A stretch of DNA of 64,000 bases from Heterohyrax brucei (taxonomy: Eukaryota; Chordata; Mammalia; Hyracoidea; Procaviidae). The stretch covers positions 131,840,833-131,904,832 of the forward strand of contig CM053141.1 in the NCBI GenBank assembly GCA_028571685.1, read 5' to 3'. The translations under genes were made by a program, and so were the position numbers. Below the pieces are notes generated by a model, which had not been told where the DNA came from, searched no databases, and saw only the letters and a program-made list of their open reading frames with translations. Positions 41,098 through 53,450 of this stretch are shown one piece after another. The first letter of the stretch is position 1. Every line of letters begins with the position of its first letter.

Positions 41098-42626
41098 GGT
41101 GTGTATATGTCCATTCATGTAAAAGCCCTTATTTCTCTAGGATACAGTCCAAGAAGTTGGAATGCTGGATCATGTGATATTCCTATTTCTAGCTTTCTAA
41201 TAAAGTGCCAAATCTATTTCCAAAGTGGCTGAAGTGGGAGTCTGCCTACTTCCACATTTTACATTCCCAGCAGCGGTGTAGAAGAGTTCTAATCTCTCAG
41301 CAACTTCTCCAACGTTTATTATTTTGTGTTTTAGGGATTAATGACAACCTTGCTGGGGTGCAATGGTATCTCATTGCTGTTTTGATTTCAGTTTTTCTAA
41401 TGGCTTATGATCCTGAGCAAATCCTCATATATCTGTTAGCTCCCTGGGTGTCTTCTTTGGTGAAGCGCCTGTTCATATCTTTTGCCCATTGTTTAACTGG
41501 ATTATTTCTTTTTCTTGTTGAGGATTTCCAGTGCCTTGTTGAAAATGGAGATTAGGTGTTGATTGGATTCAAAGTAGCCAAAAATTCTTTCATGGACTAT
41601 AGCTAGTCTTTTTGTTCTTTTTGGTGAAGTCTTTGGATGAGCATAAATGTTTGATTTTGAGGAATTCCCAGTCATCTGTTTTTTCTTCCAGTGTTTGTGC
41701 ACTGTTGTAGTCTGTTTATATGGTGTACTAGAGGTCCCAGAGTTGTCCCTATTTCTTCTTCCATTTTATGATCTTTGTTGTTTTAGATTATATATTTAGG
41801 TTTGTGGTCCGTTTTGTGTTAGCTTTTGAGCATGATGTGAGATATGCGTCTTGTTTCATTTTTTTTTTTTTTTTTGCAGATTTATATTCAGTTGTACCCA
41901 CACCATATATTAGATAGACTATCTTTTCCCCAGTTTACAGATTTTGGACCTTTGTCAAACATCAGCTGCTCATAGGTGGATGATGTTATATACAGATTCT
42001 CAATTGTGTTCCATTGGTCTGTGTATCCATTTTTGTATGAGTAGTAGACTATTTTGACTACTGTGACAGTGTAACAGGTTCTAAAGTCAGGTAACATGAG
42101 GTCTCCCAGTTTGCTGTTCTTCTTAGGTAATGCTCTGCTTAGCCAAGGCTTCTTTTCTTTCCACATTAAGTTGGTGATTTTTTTCTTCATCTCACTAAAA
42201 GAAAAAAGTCACTGGAATTTGTATTGGGATTGCACAGTATGTATAGATTGCTTTGGGTGGAATAGATGTTTCTACAATGTTAAATCTTCCTATCCATTAG
42301 CAAGATAGGTTCCCTACTTACACAGATCTCTTTTGGTTTCTTGCAGGAGTGTCTCATAACTTTCTTTGTATGGATCTTTGTTTTCAGATCTTTCCAGAGA
42401 AATCATGGTTTGCTTTCTTAAGTGGTTGGAAATTGGCTATTGTCTCTGAGCCAACAGTAAACTCTATTTATTAATTTTGTCTGCCTACTGTGTTCTGACT
42501 ACCTGTCTTGAAATGTCCAGATAGACTGGTTGCATATGATATTTTGGTTACTATTGTCTTTTTGGGTCTTTGCTGTTAGAGAGGTCAAGGAAAGAGTCTG
42601 TTTACACTGCCATCTTGACCCCAACT
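41098..42626 (-). mobile_element. L1, reverse, internally deleted
   Basis: The left part is ORF2 3' sequence in reverse (ITNLMWKEKKPWLSRA and SVNWGKDSLSNIWCGYN near 41890-42180 on the - strand). The right end 'cactgccatcttgacccc' reads on the - strand as an L1 5' start ('ggggtcaagatggcagtg'). Both ends of an L1 are therefore present in only 1.5 kb. Confidence 0.65.
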
Positions 42627-43399
42627 TAATACACTTTTAATAGTCAAAACTTTTTGACATTGTGACATGTCTTATGATAACTGCAGTATCAAACACTGGA
42701 ATTTCTTTGTTTTAAGGAAAGTGTAGTTACAGTAATAAAATTTCTTGTTATTAATGATATTTGGACATGAGGATATAATCAAAAAGGTAAAATTTAAGAT
42801 GCATAAAGTATATAAGGGTGATACCATTATGACATGCTCAAGTTTGTTTTGTGTACTTTAAAACCAGAAAATGGCAACAGATTGGGTAAAGTTCTGTATT
42901 ATATGTATATGTAACCATTATAATCACTGTAAACTTTTTGAAACTTCTATAACTATTCTCTGAGGTAGATCTTGCCTTCTGTAGGTAAATAAACTTAGCA
43001 GTTGTATGAGCTATGGTACCTACAGAGAGTCAAAAAAGTTATGAACAATTAGATAAACTTAATTTTAATTCCCATCTACATTATGTTTCTAGACTTTGTA
43101 AACATTCTGTATTACATTTTAAGTAGTAATGTTATATTTTGCTTCACAATACAATGAAAATACTAATCAATTATAAAACAGAAAACATTAAACTTACTTT
43201 CTCCTAGAAATAGACTTCAACTGTTACTCTGAAAAAATGGCAATAGAATATTCTATAGAGTACACAAAATTGTTAGAAACATATGTGAAATAATGTATTT
43301 ATTGTGTTTTTGCAGATTAAAATTAGATTAAGAATATTTCATCTGAGTGAGTATCAAGAAAAATATATTGTAGATATTATTTGAAAATGTCTGTTTAAG
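42627..43399. other. Unassigned AT-rich spacer
   Basis: No gene or recognisable repeat. Confidence 0.45.
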
Positions 43400-45888
43400 C
43401 CTCTAGGTACTTAAATTGGTGGAGCTAGGCTTTCTGACCTATGGATCAAAAGACTTGAGTGCCTGAGTACAGGAGGTTTCCTGGCAGAGTAGGGTACCTC
43501 TGGGCATTTAAATCAGTGGAGTTACAGAGCTTTGAAACACTTGTCCCAGCAGGGCAGATGCAGGCATGAGGCCTGTTGTGAGCAAAGGAAAGAAGAATCA
43601 CATTGACAAGAGTTTCCATTTTATGTGCTCAAAGACAAAAACCTTCATTTTATGTATTTTTTCTTTTTGTATGTAAATGGCTCACAGGTATTGCTGGGGG
43701 CTGGGTGTTCACTTAGGACCTGCAAGCTATGTAGCAAATTTAATCTACTTACACTTCAGTTACTGAATTATCTCATCTAAATTGTTCTATGTGGGAAATC
43801 CTTGGAAAACCAACAATATTACAGCCAAAGGGCTTTTAGAGTTTAATTAATTAACTAATTATGTATATATTTATATATGGCAAGTCATTATGGCTATCTT
43901 CCTGAGTTAAAAAGAGTGCCAATGTCTCTGAGTTTGCAGACAGTAGTGCAGTCAGGGCAGAGGGAACAGCTGCAGTGGGAATGGCAGCAGTGGTTGACGT
44001 CATCAGGCAGTAGGCAGCAACAGCCACTAGCTGTTAAGGGTCTGCCAGCTAGCTGTTGGAATAAACGGGAATCTGCTTCAAAAAAGCAGGTCTGCAAACC
44101 TGATTTTTGCCAAAACATAAAGCAGAAAGAGGGCCCAACACCACAGTAGCTAGGTGCCTTCCAGGCATATGTAAATAGTAACACTAAAGTTCACAGCAGG
44201 GGATCTGCTCTGAAATACAAGGCTGCAAGTCTTAGGGCTCCAGCCAAACACAGTTCCATAGGACGCACCCAGCTCAAGCAGACTAATCCCAGGCACACTT
44301 AGTGTCACAAAGTTCACAGTAATTACAGTTCCAGTTGACACGGACCAAAGAAATTGCCTAACAACAAGACAAAGCGGGCTTATCCCAGACACACATCATG
44401 GTAATGCCAAAAGTCACAGCGAGGTTTCTGCCCCAAAAGGCAGGGCTGTAGAACTGTCAGTCCCTCCGAACATGGTACAAAAAGGGGCCTAATACTGTAG
44501 TGGCTAGGTACTTCCCGGGCATATGTAGTGGTGAAGACAGAAGTCACAGTGAATGATCTGCTCAGAAAAGCAGGGCCAGCATAGGTTGATGCTGCTGCTT
44601 TTGATTCCTTTGGTGCTCTCTTCCTTATCTGACAAAGACATGTTTTCCTCATGTGATGAAGGTACGGTCTTGTCACTACTCTGGCAGAGCTGTGCCGGCT
44701 GCTTTCCTGAGTAGGCTGTATTCCGACTTGACAAGATTTCTTGGCTTACTTGTAATTATGCAGGTAGCCTCCATTTTAAGATATCCTTATTACAAGGCCC
44801 GGGCCTTGTGACTACTAGGAAGCAGAAGCTGAAGAGACAAAGAGCCTCAGAGGCTGAGGTGTAGCAATCTCAAAATGTACAGCTATGACGTCGGAGGTTT
44901 CTAAGAGTAGAACCATGGCCCCTGGTGTTTCTAAGGGCGGAGTTGCCACTCAGAGGGACTAGGAAAATGATGCATGTGAAGCTGAGGGTGTGCAGCTGTT
45001 GTTCCCCTGGGCCTGGAAGGCAAAGATGTAGCACAAGGCCAAAGGCGTCTCCACGCAGAATCTGGAGAATGCATCTAATACCTAGCGTCTAGAGGGCATG
45101 GCCATTTTGTAGAATTTCTCAGAAAATGGAAGACTATTTTCAAAGCCTTCAGGTCTACTATAAGGGTTCTTCTGACTTGCTGGTTGCTTGTTTTGCCTTC
45201 TTTCTGAATTTTGTATTGGAAATTTCTAACTTGTGCCTGACCATTCTGGCACTGTATTCTGAAAACAGATAACTTTCTTCTACATTTCACAGTTGAAGAG
45301 GAATTTCTGGACTTGGACTTCAGACTTTCACTATGATGGGGTAAATATGTTTTACATGTTGCAAAGATATGACATTTTAGGAAACAAAGGGTGGGATATC
45401 ATGGATTGAATTGTGTTCCCACAAAAACGTGAGTAGCTGTTTGGCTGGGTCATGACTCCTGATATTGTGTGATGTTTCTTCGTGTTGTAAGTCCTGCTTC
45501 TGTGATGTTAATGAGGGAGGATGGACAGCATTTGTGTTGGTAGGTAGGACTCAACGTGTAAGATTATTTTGTACACTGAGGCAGTCTCTTGAGACATAAC
45601 GGAAAGAGGCTGCCAGAGAGACACGGGGGACCTCATCCCACCAGGACGTTGTGCTGGGAGCTGTGAACACTTTTGGAAAAGCCTGGGGTCCCTGTGCCTC
45701 AGAAGCTTCCAGTTCAGAGGAAGATTAATAAGTACCTTCCTTCAGAGCCAGAAGAAACAGCTTTCCCCTGGAGCTAGCACTTGGAATTTAGTCTTTTAAC
45801 CTATTGAACTGTGACAAAATAAAATTTGTCTTTTTAGAGCCATCCATTTGTGGCATTTCTGTTAAAGCAGCACTAGATAACTAAGACA
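43400..45888 (+). mobile_element. MaLR provirus remnant, internal part and 3' LTR
   Basis: Internal sequence (43400-43573, resuming at 44800) parallels 25788-26672 line by line. It leads to the purine tract 'gaaacaaagggtggga' at 45381-45396 and a full LTR, 'tatcatggattgaattgtg' to 'gataactaagaca'. A later solo LTR splits it. No 5' LTR is visible. Confidence 0.75.
43574..44794 (+). mobile_element. Solo LTR of 1221 bp with internal tandem repeats
   Basis: Starts TGTTGTG and ends TTACA, with AGGCC directly duplicated on both sides (43569-43573, 44795-44799). This is the 5-bp footprint of a retroviral insertion. TATA-like 'tatttatatatgg' lies near 43867 and AATAAA near 44060. The 3' half holds diverged repeats of about 120-130 bp keyed on 'ggatctgctc...agcaggnctg' (about 44067, 44199, 44418, 44550). 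The uninterrupted version of the host sequence is seen at 26050. Family not recognised. Confidence 0.75.
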
Positions 45889-45989
45889 ATGTCATAATCA
45901 TAAGAGGTCTAACAATAAAATTCACAAACTTGCCACTATGTGCTTACATTGGCAGCAGTGTACAAACCACTAGATAAGGCTTCATAACT

Positions 45990-46886
45990 CTGGTATAACA
46001 GTGTATCACAGCTGTGTTTGTGTCAATGTGTGGTGGTGCCTTGCTGAGTGGCATTCATTACTGTTGCTCATGTTTTTGTGTGCCATTCTGAGAATGCTGG
46101 AACTTGAATTAGAGCCATGAACAAACATTAAATTTCTTGTTAAACTTGGCAATAGTGGAAGTGAAATCAGGGACATGTTAGTCTAAATTTATGGAGATAA
46201 TGCATTAAGAAAACAGCAGTATACAAATGAATTAAACATTTTTTCTGAGGGAAGAGGAAGTATCACTGATGCAGAGAAGTCTGGGCGACCAGTAATGAGC
46301 ACAGATGAAAAGATATTGCAAAAATTTCTCGAATTATGCATCAAAATCACCAGCTGGTTGCAAGAAGCATAGGAGACCAAGTCAACATTGATAGAGAAAC
46401 AGGAAAATCTTAACTGAAAATCTTAGCATAAGAAGCCAAGCCAAGTGCCGTCGAGTTGGATCAAGGCGCACACAAAAATTGTCCCAAAGGAGCTCACTGA
46501 AGAACAAAAGCAAAGTACAGTCAAGGTTTACCAAGACCTTCTGGAGAGGCAAGATGATGTTTTGGGCCATATTATTACTGGTGATGAAACACGGCTGTAC
46601 CAATATGACAAAGCATCAAAGTGCACAATGGAAGTCAGCCAATTCTTCAAGACCACCAAAAAAGATTTATCAGTCCCAATCAAGAGTCAAAATGACGTTG
46701 CTAACCTTTTTGATATCAGGGGGATTGCTCATTATGCATTCCCACCAACTGAGCAAACAGTCAACCCAAGTTACTATTTGGAGGTGCTAAAAAGGCTATG
46801 TGAAAAAGTTAGACGAAAATGACCCAGAGTTTTTGTCAACAACTCATGGCTCTTGCATCATGACAATGAGCCTTCTGCCCCTCACA
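45990..46886 (+). pseudogene. Mariner transposase remnant
   Basis: Conceptual fragments in order: YGDNALRK-like start, HFFSEGRGSITDAEKSGRP, PKELTEEQKQSTVKVYQD, ITGDETRLYQYD, DIRGIAHYAFPPTEQTVNPS, YYLEVLKRLCEKVRRK, VNNSWLLHHDNEPSAPH. These are mariner-type hallmarks, including the GDE of the catalytic triad and the HHDN motif. It is broken by frameshifts and stops. A tail-only SINE lies inside at 46435, and an L1 end truncates it at 46887. Confidence 0.85.
46435..46462 (-). repeat. Tail-only SINE inside the mariner gene
   Basis: About 28 bases, 'gccaagccaagtgccgtcg' then 'agttggatc', interrupting the transposase frame between the ILTENL-like and AHTKIVPKEL regions. It lies on the opposite strand to the copies at 38701 and 52058. 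Confidence 0.75.
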
Positions 46887-47496
46887 TGGGTGAGTGGAAT
46901 CTGGGGTCCTAAAAACTGCTAAGCTGCCATCTGAGGGTACAGCAAATTGTCCAAACTCAGCAGAAATGGATGATCACCAAGGACCAAAATGACAAGGGGG
47001 AATGAGAACCCAGAAGGCAGAGAGACCCACATGAGTGGGTGACTACACTGACTCGTGACCTACAGAATTAGATGGTACCCTGCCATCACCAGTGATAGTT
47101 GTGATGGAGCTCACACAGTTGAGTCTCACTAGCTACACAAGAATGAAAAGGAGTGCACGCTGAGATCTCCACTAAAAGACAACAATTGATGGTCCAGGGG
47201 CCTCGGGGTTTCCCTGGGAGCATGATCCCTGGCCCTGATGCTGCCCCTGTTTGTAAATCATAATGGAGATCAAGTCTTCGAACAGGAGTGGATGTCATCC
47301 TACTGACCTCTTATTGGAGGTGGGGAAGTGGGTGAAGAGGAGGGGATAGGAGATTGTTGGGAGGATAAGACACATAAGGAGCAAAGAGGAAGAGTGTGCT
47401 GTCACCGGGCAGGGAGAGCAGTGGGAGCTGCATATAGGTAGGCATGCAAATTTATATGAGAATGTACATTTTCACTCAACCATAACAAAAAAAAAA
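46887..47496 (+). mobile_element. LINE-1 3' UTR, 5'-truncated
   Basis: Begins near 'ggaatctggggtcctaaaaac' and ends 'tcactcaaccataac' plus A10. It matches the 3' UTR seen reversed at 53030-53450. It inserted into the mariner copy. Confidence 0.82.
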
Positions 47497-47609
47497 TATT
47501 GTACTTCAGATGAAGATTTACTGAACAAGCCAGATTCTCACTAAGCAGAACACATACTGTTTTAAATCACTGGTTAACTACCTCACAATAGGTCAATAAT
47601 CACTGTTTT

Positions 47610-50600
47610 CAACCTTGGGTTTTCTATCACCAGCTTTCAGTTCCAGAGCAGTAAGTGGTGGTAGCCAGGCACCATCTAGCTATACTGGATTCACTTTGGT
47701 GGAGGCCATCGTATATGTGATCTATCAGTCCTTTGAGCTAACCTTACCTTGTTTCTTTAGTTTTTGTTTTGTTGTCTTTTTTTTTAATGCTTCCTTGCTT
47801 CCAAAGGGGTAAGACCAAGTGGAGTATCCTAGATGGCTGCTCACAGGCTTTTAAGGCCCCAGGTGGCATTCACCAAAGTAAAATGTAGAAGATTTTATGA
47901 CCCATGTTATGCTAATTAAGCTACATGTTTCCTGAGCCCATGGTCCCCACAGCCCGCAGCCCAGCAATTTGGTTCCTCAGGGAATGTGTATGTTACTTAT
48001 GGAGCTTCCATGACCTTGCCTTGTGCATGTTGTGCTGGCTTCCCTAGTAGTCTGTACTGAACTACTCTTCATCGAAGTTACCACTTATCTACTGTAACCA
48101 TCAACAATTGTTTCTTTTTATGTGAAAACATTTTCAAGAATTTTTACAATATTAGTTTAATTCAGTATTTGTCCTTTTAGTGGCTGATTTATTTCACTCA
48201 GCATAATGCCCTCCAGTTTCCTCTATTTTATGAGACATCCAGTTTGGTCAGCTCGAATTGCTAAAAAGACTGTCTTTCCCCATTGGAGGGACTTTGGACC
48301 CTTGCTGAATATCAGTTGACCATAGGTGGATGGATTTACATGTGGGTTCTCCATTGTTTTCCATTGGTCAGTGTATCTGTCAGTGTACCAATAGCAGGCA
48401 TCTTTCTTTCTAAGCCGTATCTTTTGCACATACCATAATGATGGCTTGTGATTTTTATCCAGTCTGCCACTCTTCATCTTTTTATAGCAGCATTTATACC
48501 ATTCATGTTCAGTGTAATTATTGAAAGGTGTGAGTTTCTTGCTGTCATTTTGTAGTTTTTTTTTTTTTTTTTGTATCATGCTGAAAGTTTCTCAGTTCCT
48601 TTTTTCTCTTGTTCTGAATTCCTTTGGTTTATGGATTTCTTTTGTTTCTGTAGATTTTTATTTTTATTGAGGCTTTGTTTTACTTCTGTATTGTGATGAG
48701 TAGGTTTGTTAACTCTGTTTGCAGTCACCTAGGTTTGAACCAGTCTTATTATTTGTTATCACTTTGGCTTATACTCCATTAGAAAGTTATATGCCTGTAC
48801 CGTTTACCCCTTTTTTCAAACTGTTCTGAGGTGGTTACAATTTACAGATTAATCTCTCTGATTCTTTGCTGTAATTCTCTTAGCATTGAACAGTCCTTAA
48901 GTGTTAGTTTCCTAGGCTGGTACCTGGCTGGTACAATCATGCATCCTAGACTCATGCTGTGGTCTGTTGTTTGTTTTCAGACCAAAGGACTACCTCCAAC
49001 AATTCTTGAAGTTTGTTTTGGTTTTTACATATTCCCTTAATTTCTGTTTATCTGGCAATGCCTTAACTTCACCATTATATCTGAAGTAGAGTTTTGAAGA
49101 ACATATTATTGTTTCTGATTTTCCCTCAGAGTGGAGTCCAAGTGTTTGTCTTCAGTTTGAACAACTCTGTCTTCCATCATTTGAAATCTTCACCTCAGCG
49201 CTTCTATGATTTTGTCCATTTTTTACATCTTCTTGTTTATCTTTAGAATTTCTGATGGTCTTTTTATGATTTGTAGATAGTTGTGAATATATTTTAGCAT
49301 TTTGTCTTCTGTATTGTTTACATGAATTATTCCATGAATTAGTCTGCCTTTTTCATGTATCTCTCTATTTTCTGGTTCATTTTTGTCTGCTTTTTCTTTC
49401 AATTCTTGGATAGCTCTGAAAATGCAGATTGACAATGAAGTCCACGAACTTGATAATTCCACATGCTGTGTACCTCATTGCTGAAAATCACTATGATCAA
49501 CTTTGAAGTATTCCCTTTGTGAAGCTATGCACAGATGCCAGCACCTAGTCCACAATTCGAAAGTGATTTTGGAATTCTTTTCCGGAATGGTCATTGCACA
49601 TGGTCGCATGGTGGCTAGTTTGTGAACTTAGTTAAAATACCCTCCCTGTTCACATGATCTGGCCCCCAACCACTTTTTTCTTTACCCAAAGGTAAAGGAA
49701 CTATTGACAGGAAGAAATTTTGATGACATTCAAGACATCAAGGGTAATACAAGGATAGCTCTGATGTCCAGTCCAGAAAAAGAATTCCAAGATTGCTTTG
49801 AAGGGTGGGCTAGGCACCAGCATAAATGCATAGCTTCCCAAGGGGAGTACTTCAAAGGTGACTGTAGTGTTATTCATCAATAAGGTATGTAGCACTTTTT
49901 CTAGAATGAGTTTGTGAACTTAAGCAGCAGTCCTCATATTAGAGACTTGCATTTCCTGTCAGGTGATTTCAGTGACTTTTATTTCACTGGGAAATCACTC
50001 AGTAGTTTATTTTGGATACCCACTGGAACCATCATGCCCCTTTAAAAAAAGATACAGTTGGATATTTTCTGCTGTCTTTGGGGACATTTTGTAGTTCTTT
50101 GTATACTGATTGTATATCTGTTTCATTCTACTTTTTTTTTTTTTCAGAGCAGGCAGCTTATGGGCTCTTTGTTGCTTGCTTGTCAGTGATGACAATATTT
50201 TTTGCCTCCTTATCCAATGGGTAGGGCCAGTCACTCAGCTATGGCACAGCAGGGTCAGTCAGTCCAGCTGAAAGGAAGGGTTTGGGATGGCTTGTTAGTG
50301 GCATGTAGGAGAGCCAACAGCTTCGAGCCAGAAATAAGTGCTGGGCAGGATCCAGTAGGCTGTGTCTGTTCTGCTTGGGGGTGTATTGTTGTGCGTATGA
50401 TGCAGGTAGGCAGACAGCAGCAGGGAGACTATAGTACCTGGAGCTGAGATGGGTATGGGAAAGAGAGAAACAGAAGCTAAAAATAAATAAATAGCATTAA
50501 GGGCACTTGCCATTGAATTGGAGAGATGAGAAACTGAAATAGAGAAATGCAACAAGATTTAAAAAAAGAAGAAGAAGAAATAACTAACTGAACATTTGAA

Positions 50601-51745
50601 AAAGAAAAAAAAAAGGCACCCAGTTGTCTTACTGGTTCTGCTGTGAAGGCCAGGGAAGTGTCTCCCAGGCTATACGGCACGTAGTCTGGCTAGAAGGGGT
50701 CTACCAGAAACAGGAAAACTAAGTAAGTATAGAGAGAAGAGAATGGGGAAATGAATAAAGACAAGCAGCATAAAAGGAGGGGGGAAAAAAGAGAAATTTT
50801 TTTTTTGAAAAAGAAATGGCCCTAGGGATCCTACTGATGATGGTACATAGACTGGCCATGTGGGTCCTAAACTTTGCAGCACAGCCTGGCTGGAGTGGAC
50901 TCCCTAGCAGTGGAAAGTAAACTGACAAAACACAGTAAAAGAGTATAAACAAATAGAAACCCCAAGTATTCTACCAGCATGGCATCATGGGCTGGGGGAA
51001 CAAATCCCTAGTTAAGCAACATTTCACAGCTTTTAAGAGAAGAGGCAGAGATGGCACACGGAGCCAGGTGTTCCCAAGAAAGGAGGAGGTGGTGGGAGAA
51101 ACGGAACAGACCAAAAGAAAGGGAAGAAAGCAACACCCTCTACAGACAAATGGCACTCAGGGAGCCAGCCACCGGGGGAGGGAGACGAGAATCCAAGTGG
51201 TCGGTGGACAGGAGTTTCCTCTTGGGCAAGAGACTCTTAAACATGCGGGAAGCAAAGGAAGTTACAGGGGTGTGGGAAGGGTGAGGTGAGGAAAGGGTGT
51301 ATCAATAGCTACTGGGTTATCTGTGTCCTGTTGGGAGCTCCCGAAGGTTTTTTCAAGTCCTTCCCATCTGCTGCTCTCCAGTGTGTGGGGGGTGAATCCA
51401 AGCAGTAGACGGAAACTCTGCACTTCCCGACCAGCTGAGGCCTGGCAGCTAGTGGTGCGTCTGCTTTCTCCTGCCCCCTGTCTGCCCATCTCCCACAAGA
51501 ATACAGACTGGAGATCTGTGTTGGGTTAGCCCTTACAGGACTACCTCTCATATCCTTTCTCATTTTCTGTGTTCTGTCAGTTTCTTATTTCTTATACTAT
51601 TGTTTTGCTAAGATTTTTGTCTTCATTTGATACTTCTGTTTCCATGACTGATGCTTGTCTCTGTTTTGCTTACTTTTTCTGGGCTTTGCTGTGGAGAGAT
51701 GGTGTGCTGCTTCTGACTATGATGCCATAGTCCTGAAGTCTAAGT
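47610..51745 (-). mobile_element. LINE-1, reverse, near both ends, with internal losses
   Basis: From left: 3' UTR (47610-48180), ORF2 C-terminus (SKGPKSLQWGKTVFLAI on the - strand near 48270), diverged middle, ORF1-like coiled-coil (FRAIQELKEKADKNEPENRE near 49370), then a long G/C-richer 5' UTR up to 'tgccatagtcctgaag'. A mariner fold-back interrupts it at 49432-49942. Many short frames inside are its debris. Confidence 0.72.
49432..49942 (+). mobile_element. Mariner-derived fold-back element, second locus
   Basis: Same design as 7265-7756. An inverted arm ('gaagctatgcacagatgcc', 'tagtccacaattcg') precedes broken transposase C-terminal sequence ('ggtaaaggaactattgacagg', 'gaagggtgggctaggcacc', 'cccaaggggagtacttcaaag'). 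The arms appear longer here, reaching 'ccacgaacttgataattcc' on the left. Confidence 0.75.
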
Positions 51746-53029
51746 TTATTCTTTTATGTATGAGACACTTATATATACACACACATTTTGGCATGTTCAT
51801 AACACTACCACAACCAAACATATGAGCCCTTTGTTGGATATTTTGCTGTGCTGTTAAATCAACTGAAAGTATAAGCACCTAATAAGGAGATTCAAAATGT
51901 ATTGTCAGGTCAAATTGCTTAATAAAAAGTCCATGAAAAGTAATCTTATGTAATTTGTTACCCTCATTAGTAGTATAAAAATGCATGTCTATTTTATGGA
52001 GGAAATAATATGAATGTAGTAAAATCCTGTCAGAAATGTAGACCCCATCCTTAGTACATCCGACTCGACGGCACTTGGCACTTCGCTTTATCCTTAGTAC
52101 AATGAGGTGCAAGAGAAAACAACTGCACTAGCAAACACCCAAATAGTAGCAGTGGAGCATACATCATCAATCAAGTAATCTACACCAGGAAGGTGTATCC
52201 CTTTTTCACACTGATAGCATTAGTAAAGCCTTTTCTGAAATTTCTAAGGAATAATTGAATACTAAATATGAAAATATATAATTTTCTCATCAATCTATTT
52301 TAGTAATATAATGTACTAACGTCACATCATTAAAAATTGATAAATTGAGGGGTTTTTCCTCATATAGTGAGCATCACAATCATTAAAGTAGATTTGCTCA
52401 TTATTGAAAGAACCAACTATTCTCATATCCTTTTCATTATCAAGTCAAAAATAATAAGGATGAATATTTAGATGAAGCTGCAAGTCTTAACCGTCTACAC
52501 ATTTCTAGTAAACAGTGTTTTTAAGATAACAGCTCAACTATTCCGGGGTGAAGTTACCATGGTAACTTTTGTAATAGTCACAAGTAATAGAACATTACTT
52601 TAGCAATCAGGTATTGATTCCTTATTCTGCGAAACAGATAAGAAAAGCCACATGAGCTTTTACCTGTCTCCATTCTCTATAGTTTTTTGCATTAGTCTTA
52701 AGTAGATCAAAGCAATACTCTTTTCATTCAATGGTAGATGTGCTACTTGTTATAATATTTCCCAAAGTGAGTGTATTTTGAAAATATTAAACTAATTGTG
52801 TCAATAATCATCCTATTCCTACTCCTGCCCAGAAGTTATGAAGACTCCATCTAAAAACAGCAAAGAATAAATACCATTTTAGGAAGAAAGAAAATGTAAG
52901 GTACAAGACATTTCTGTCATGTTAGAAAAGACAGGAAAATCTAGCCTTTATTTGGTGGAATATGGAAACAAAAAGAAGGCGTATCAGTAAGAGAAAATAA
53001 ATCAGGCACAAGTTCCTGCTTTCATCACC
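51746..53029. other. AT-rich spacer with one micro-insertion
   Basis: No gene. Apart from the short element at 52058-52089 no repeat was recognised. Confidence 0.5.
52058..52089 (+). mobile_element. Tail-only retroposon with target duplication
   Basis: A 32-bp insert, 'atccgactcgacggcacttg' then 'gcacttcgcttt', flanked by exact direct repeats of ATCCTTAGTAC at 52047-52057 and 52090-52100 (12 bp if the next A is counted). It carries only the AfroSINE/RTE 3' tail core and has no head or body. The duplication shows it inserted as a unit. Confidence 0.8.
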
Positions 53030-53450
53030 CCCCCTTTTTTTTATTTTATTGTGACTGAGTGAAAATTTACATTCCCATATAAATTTACATGCCCACCTAT
53101 ATGCCGCTTCCACTGCTCTCCCTGTCCGGTGACAGCACACTATTCCTCTCTGCTCCATACATGTCTCATCCTCCCAACAGTCTCCTTTCCCCTCCTCTCC
53201 ACCCACTCCCCTTCCTCCAGCCAGCGGTCTGCAGGATGATATCCTATAGATGCACAGAACCATAAAGTGCATCCAATATATGGTCACTCTGTGTCGCCAA
53301 GTTCAATCCATTCGTGTCCGAAGAGTGCACTTTCATTATGATTTATGGGCAAGGGCAGCATCAGGGTCGGGGACCATGCTCCCAGGGGAACCCCAAAGCC
53401 TCTGGACCATCAATTGTCCTCTTTTAGTGGAGATCTCAGGGTCACCCCCA
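53030..53450 (-). mobile_element. LINE-1 3' UTR, reverse
   Basis: Reverse poly-A ('ccccctttttttt') then 'tgactgagtgaaaatttac' and 'ccgcttccactgctctccc'. The counterpart in + orientation is at 46887-47496. Confidence 0.85.

Noticed and set aside
41205-41555. 116-codon frame MPNLFPKWLKW...
   Set aside because: Lies antisense to L1 ORF2, a well-known source of spurious frames.
46445-46822. 125-codon frame as an active transposase gene
   Set aside because: It is only the middle of mariner transposase, with frameshifts, a SINE-tail insertion upstream and an L1 truncation downstream.
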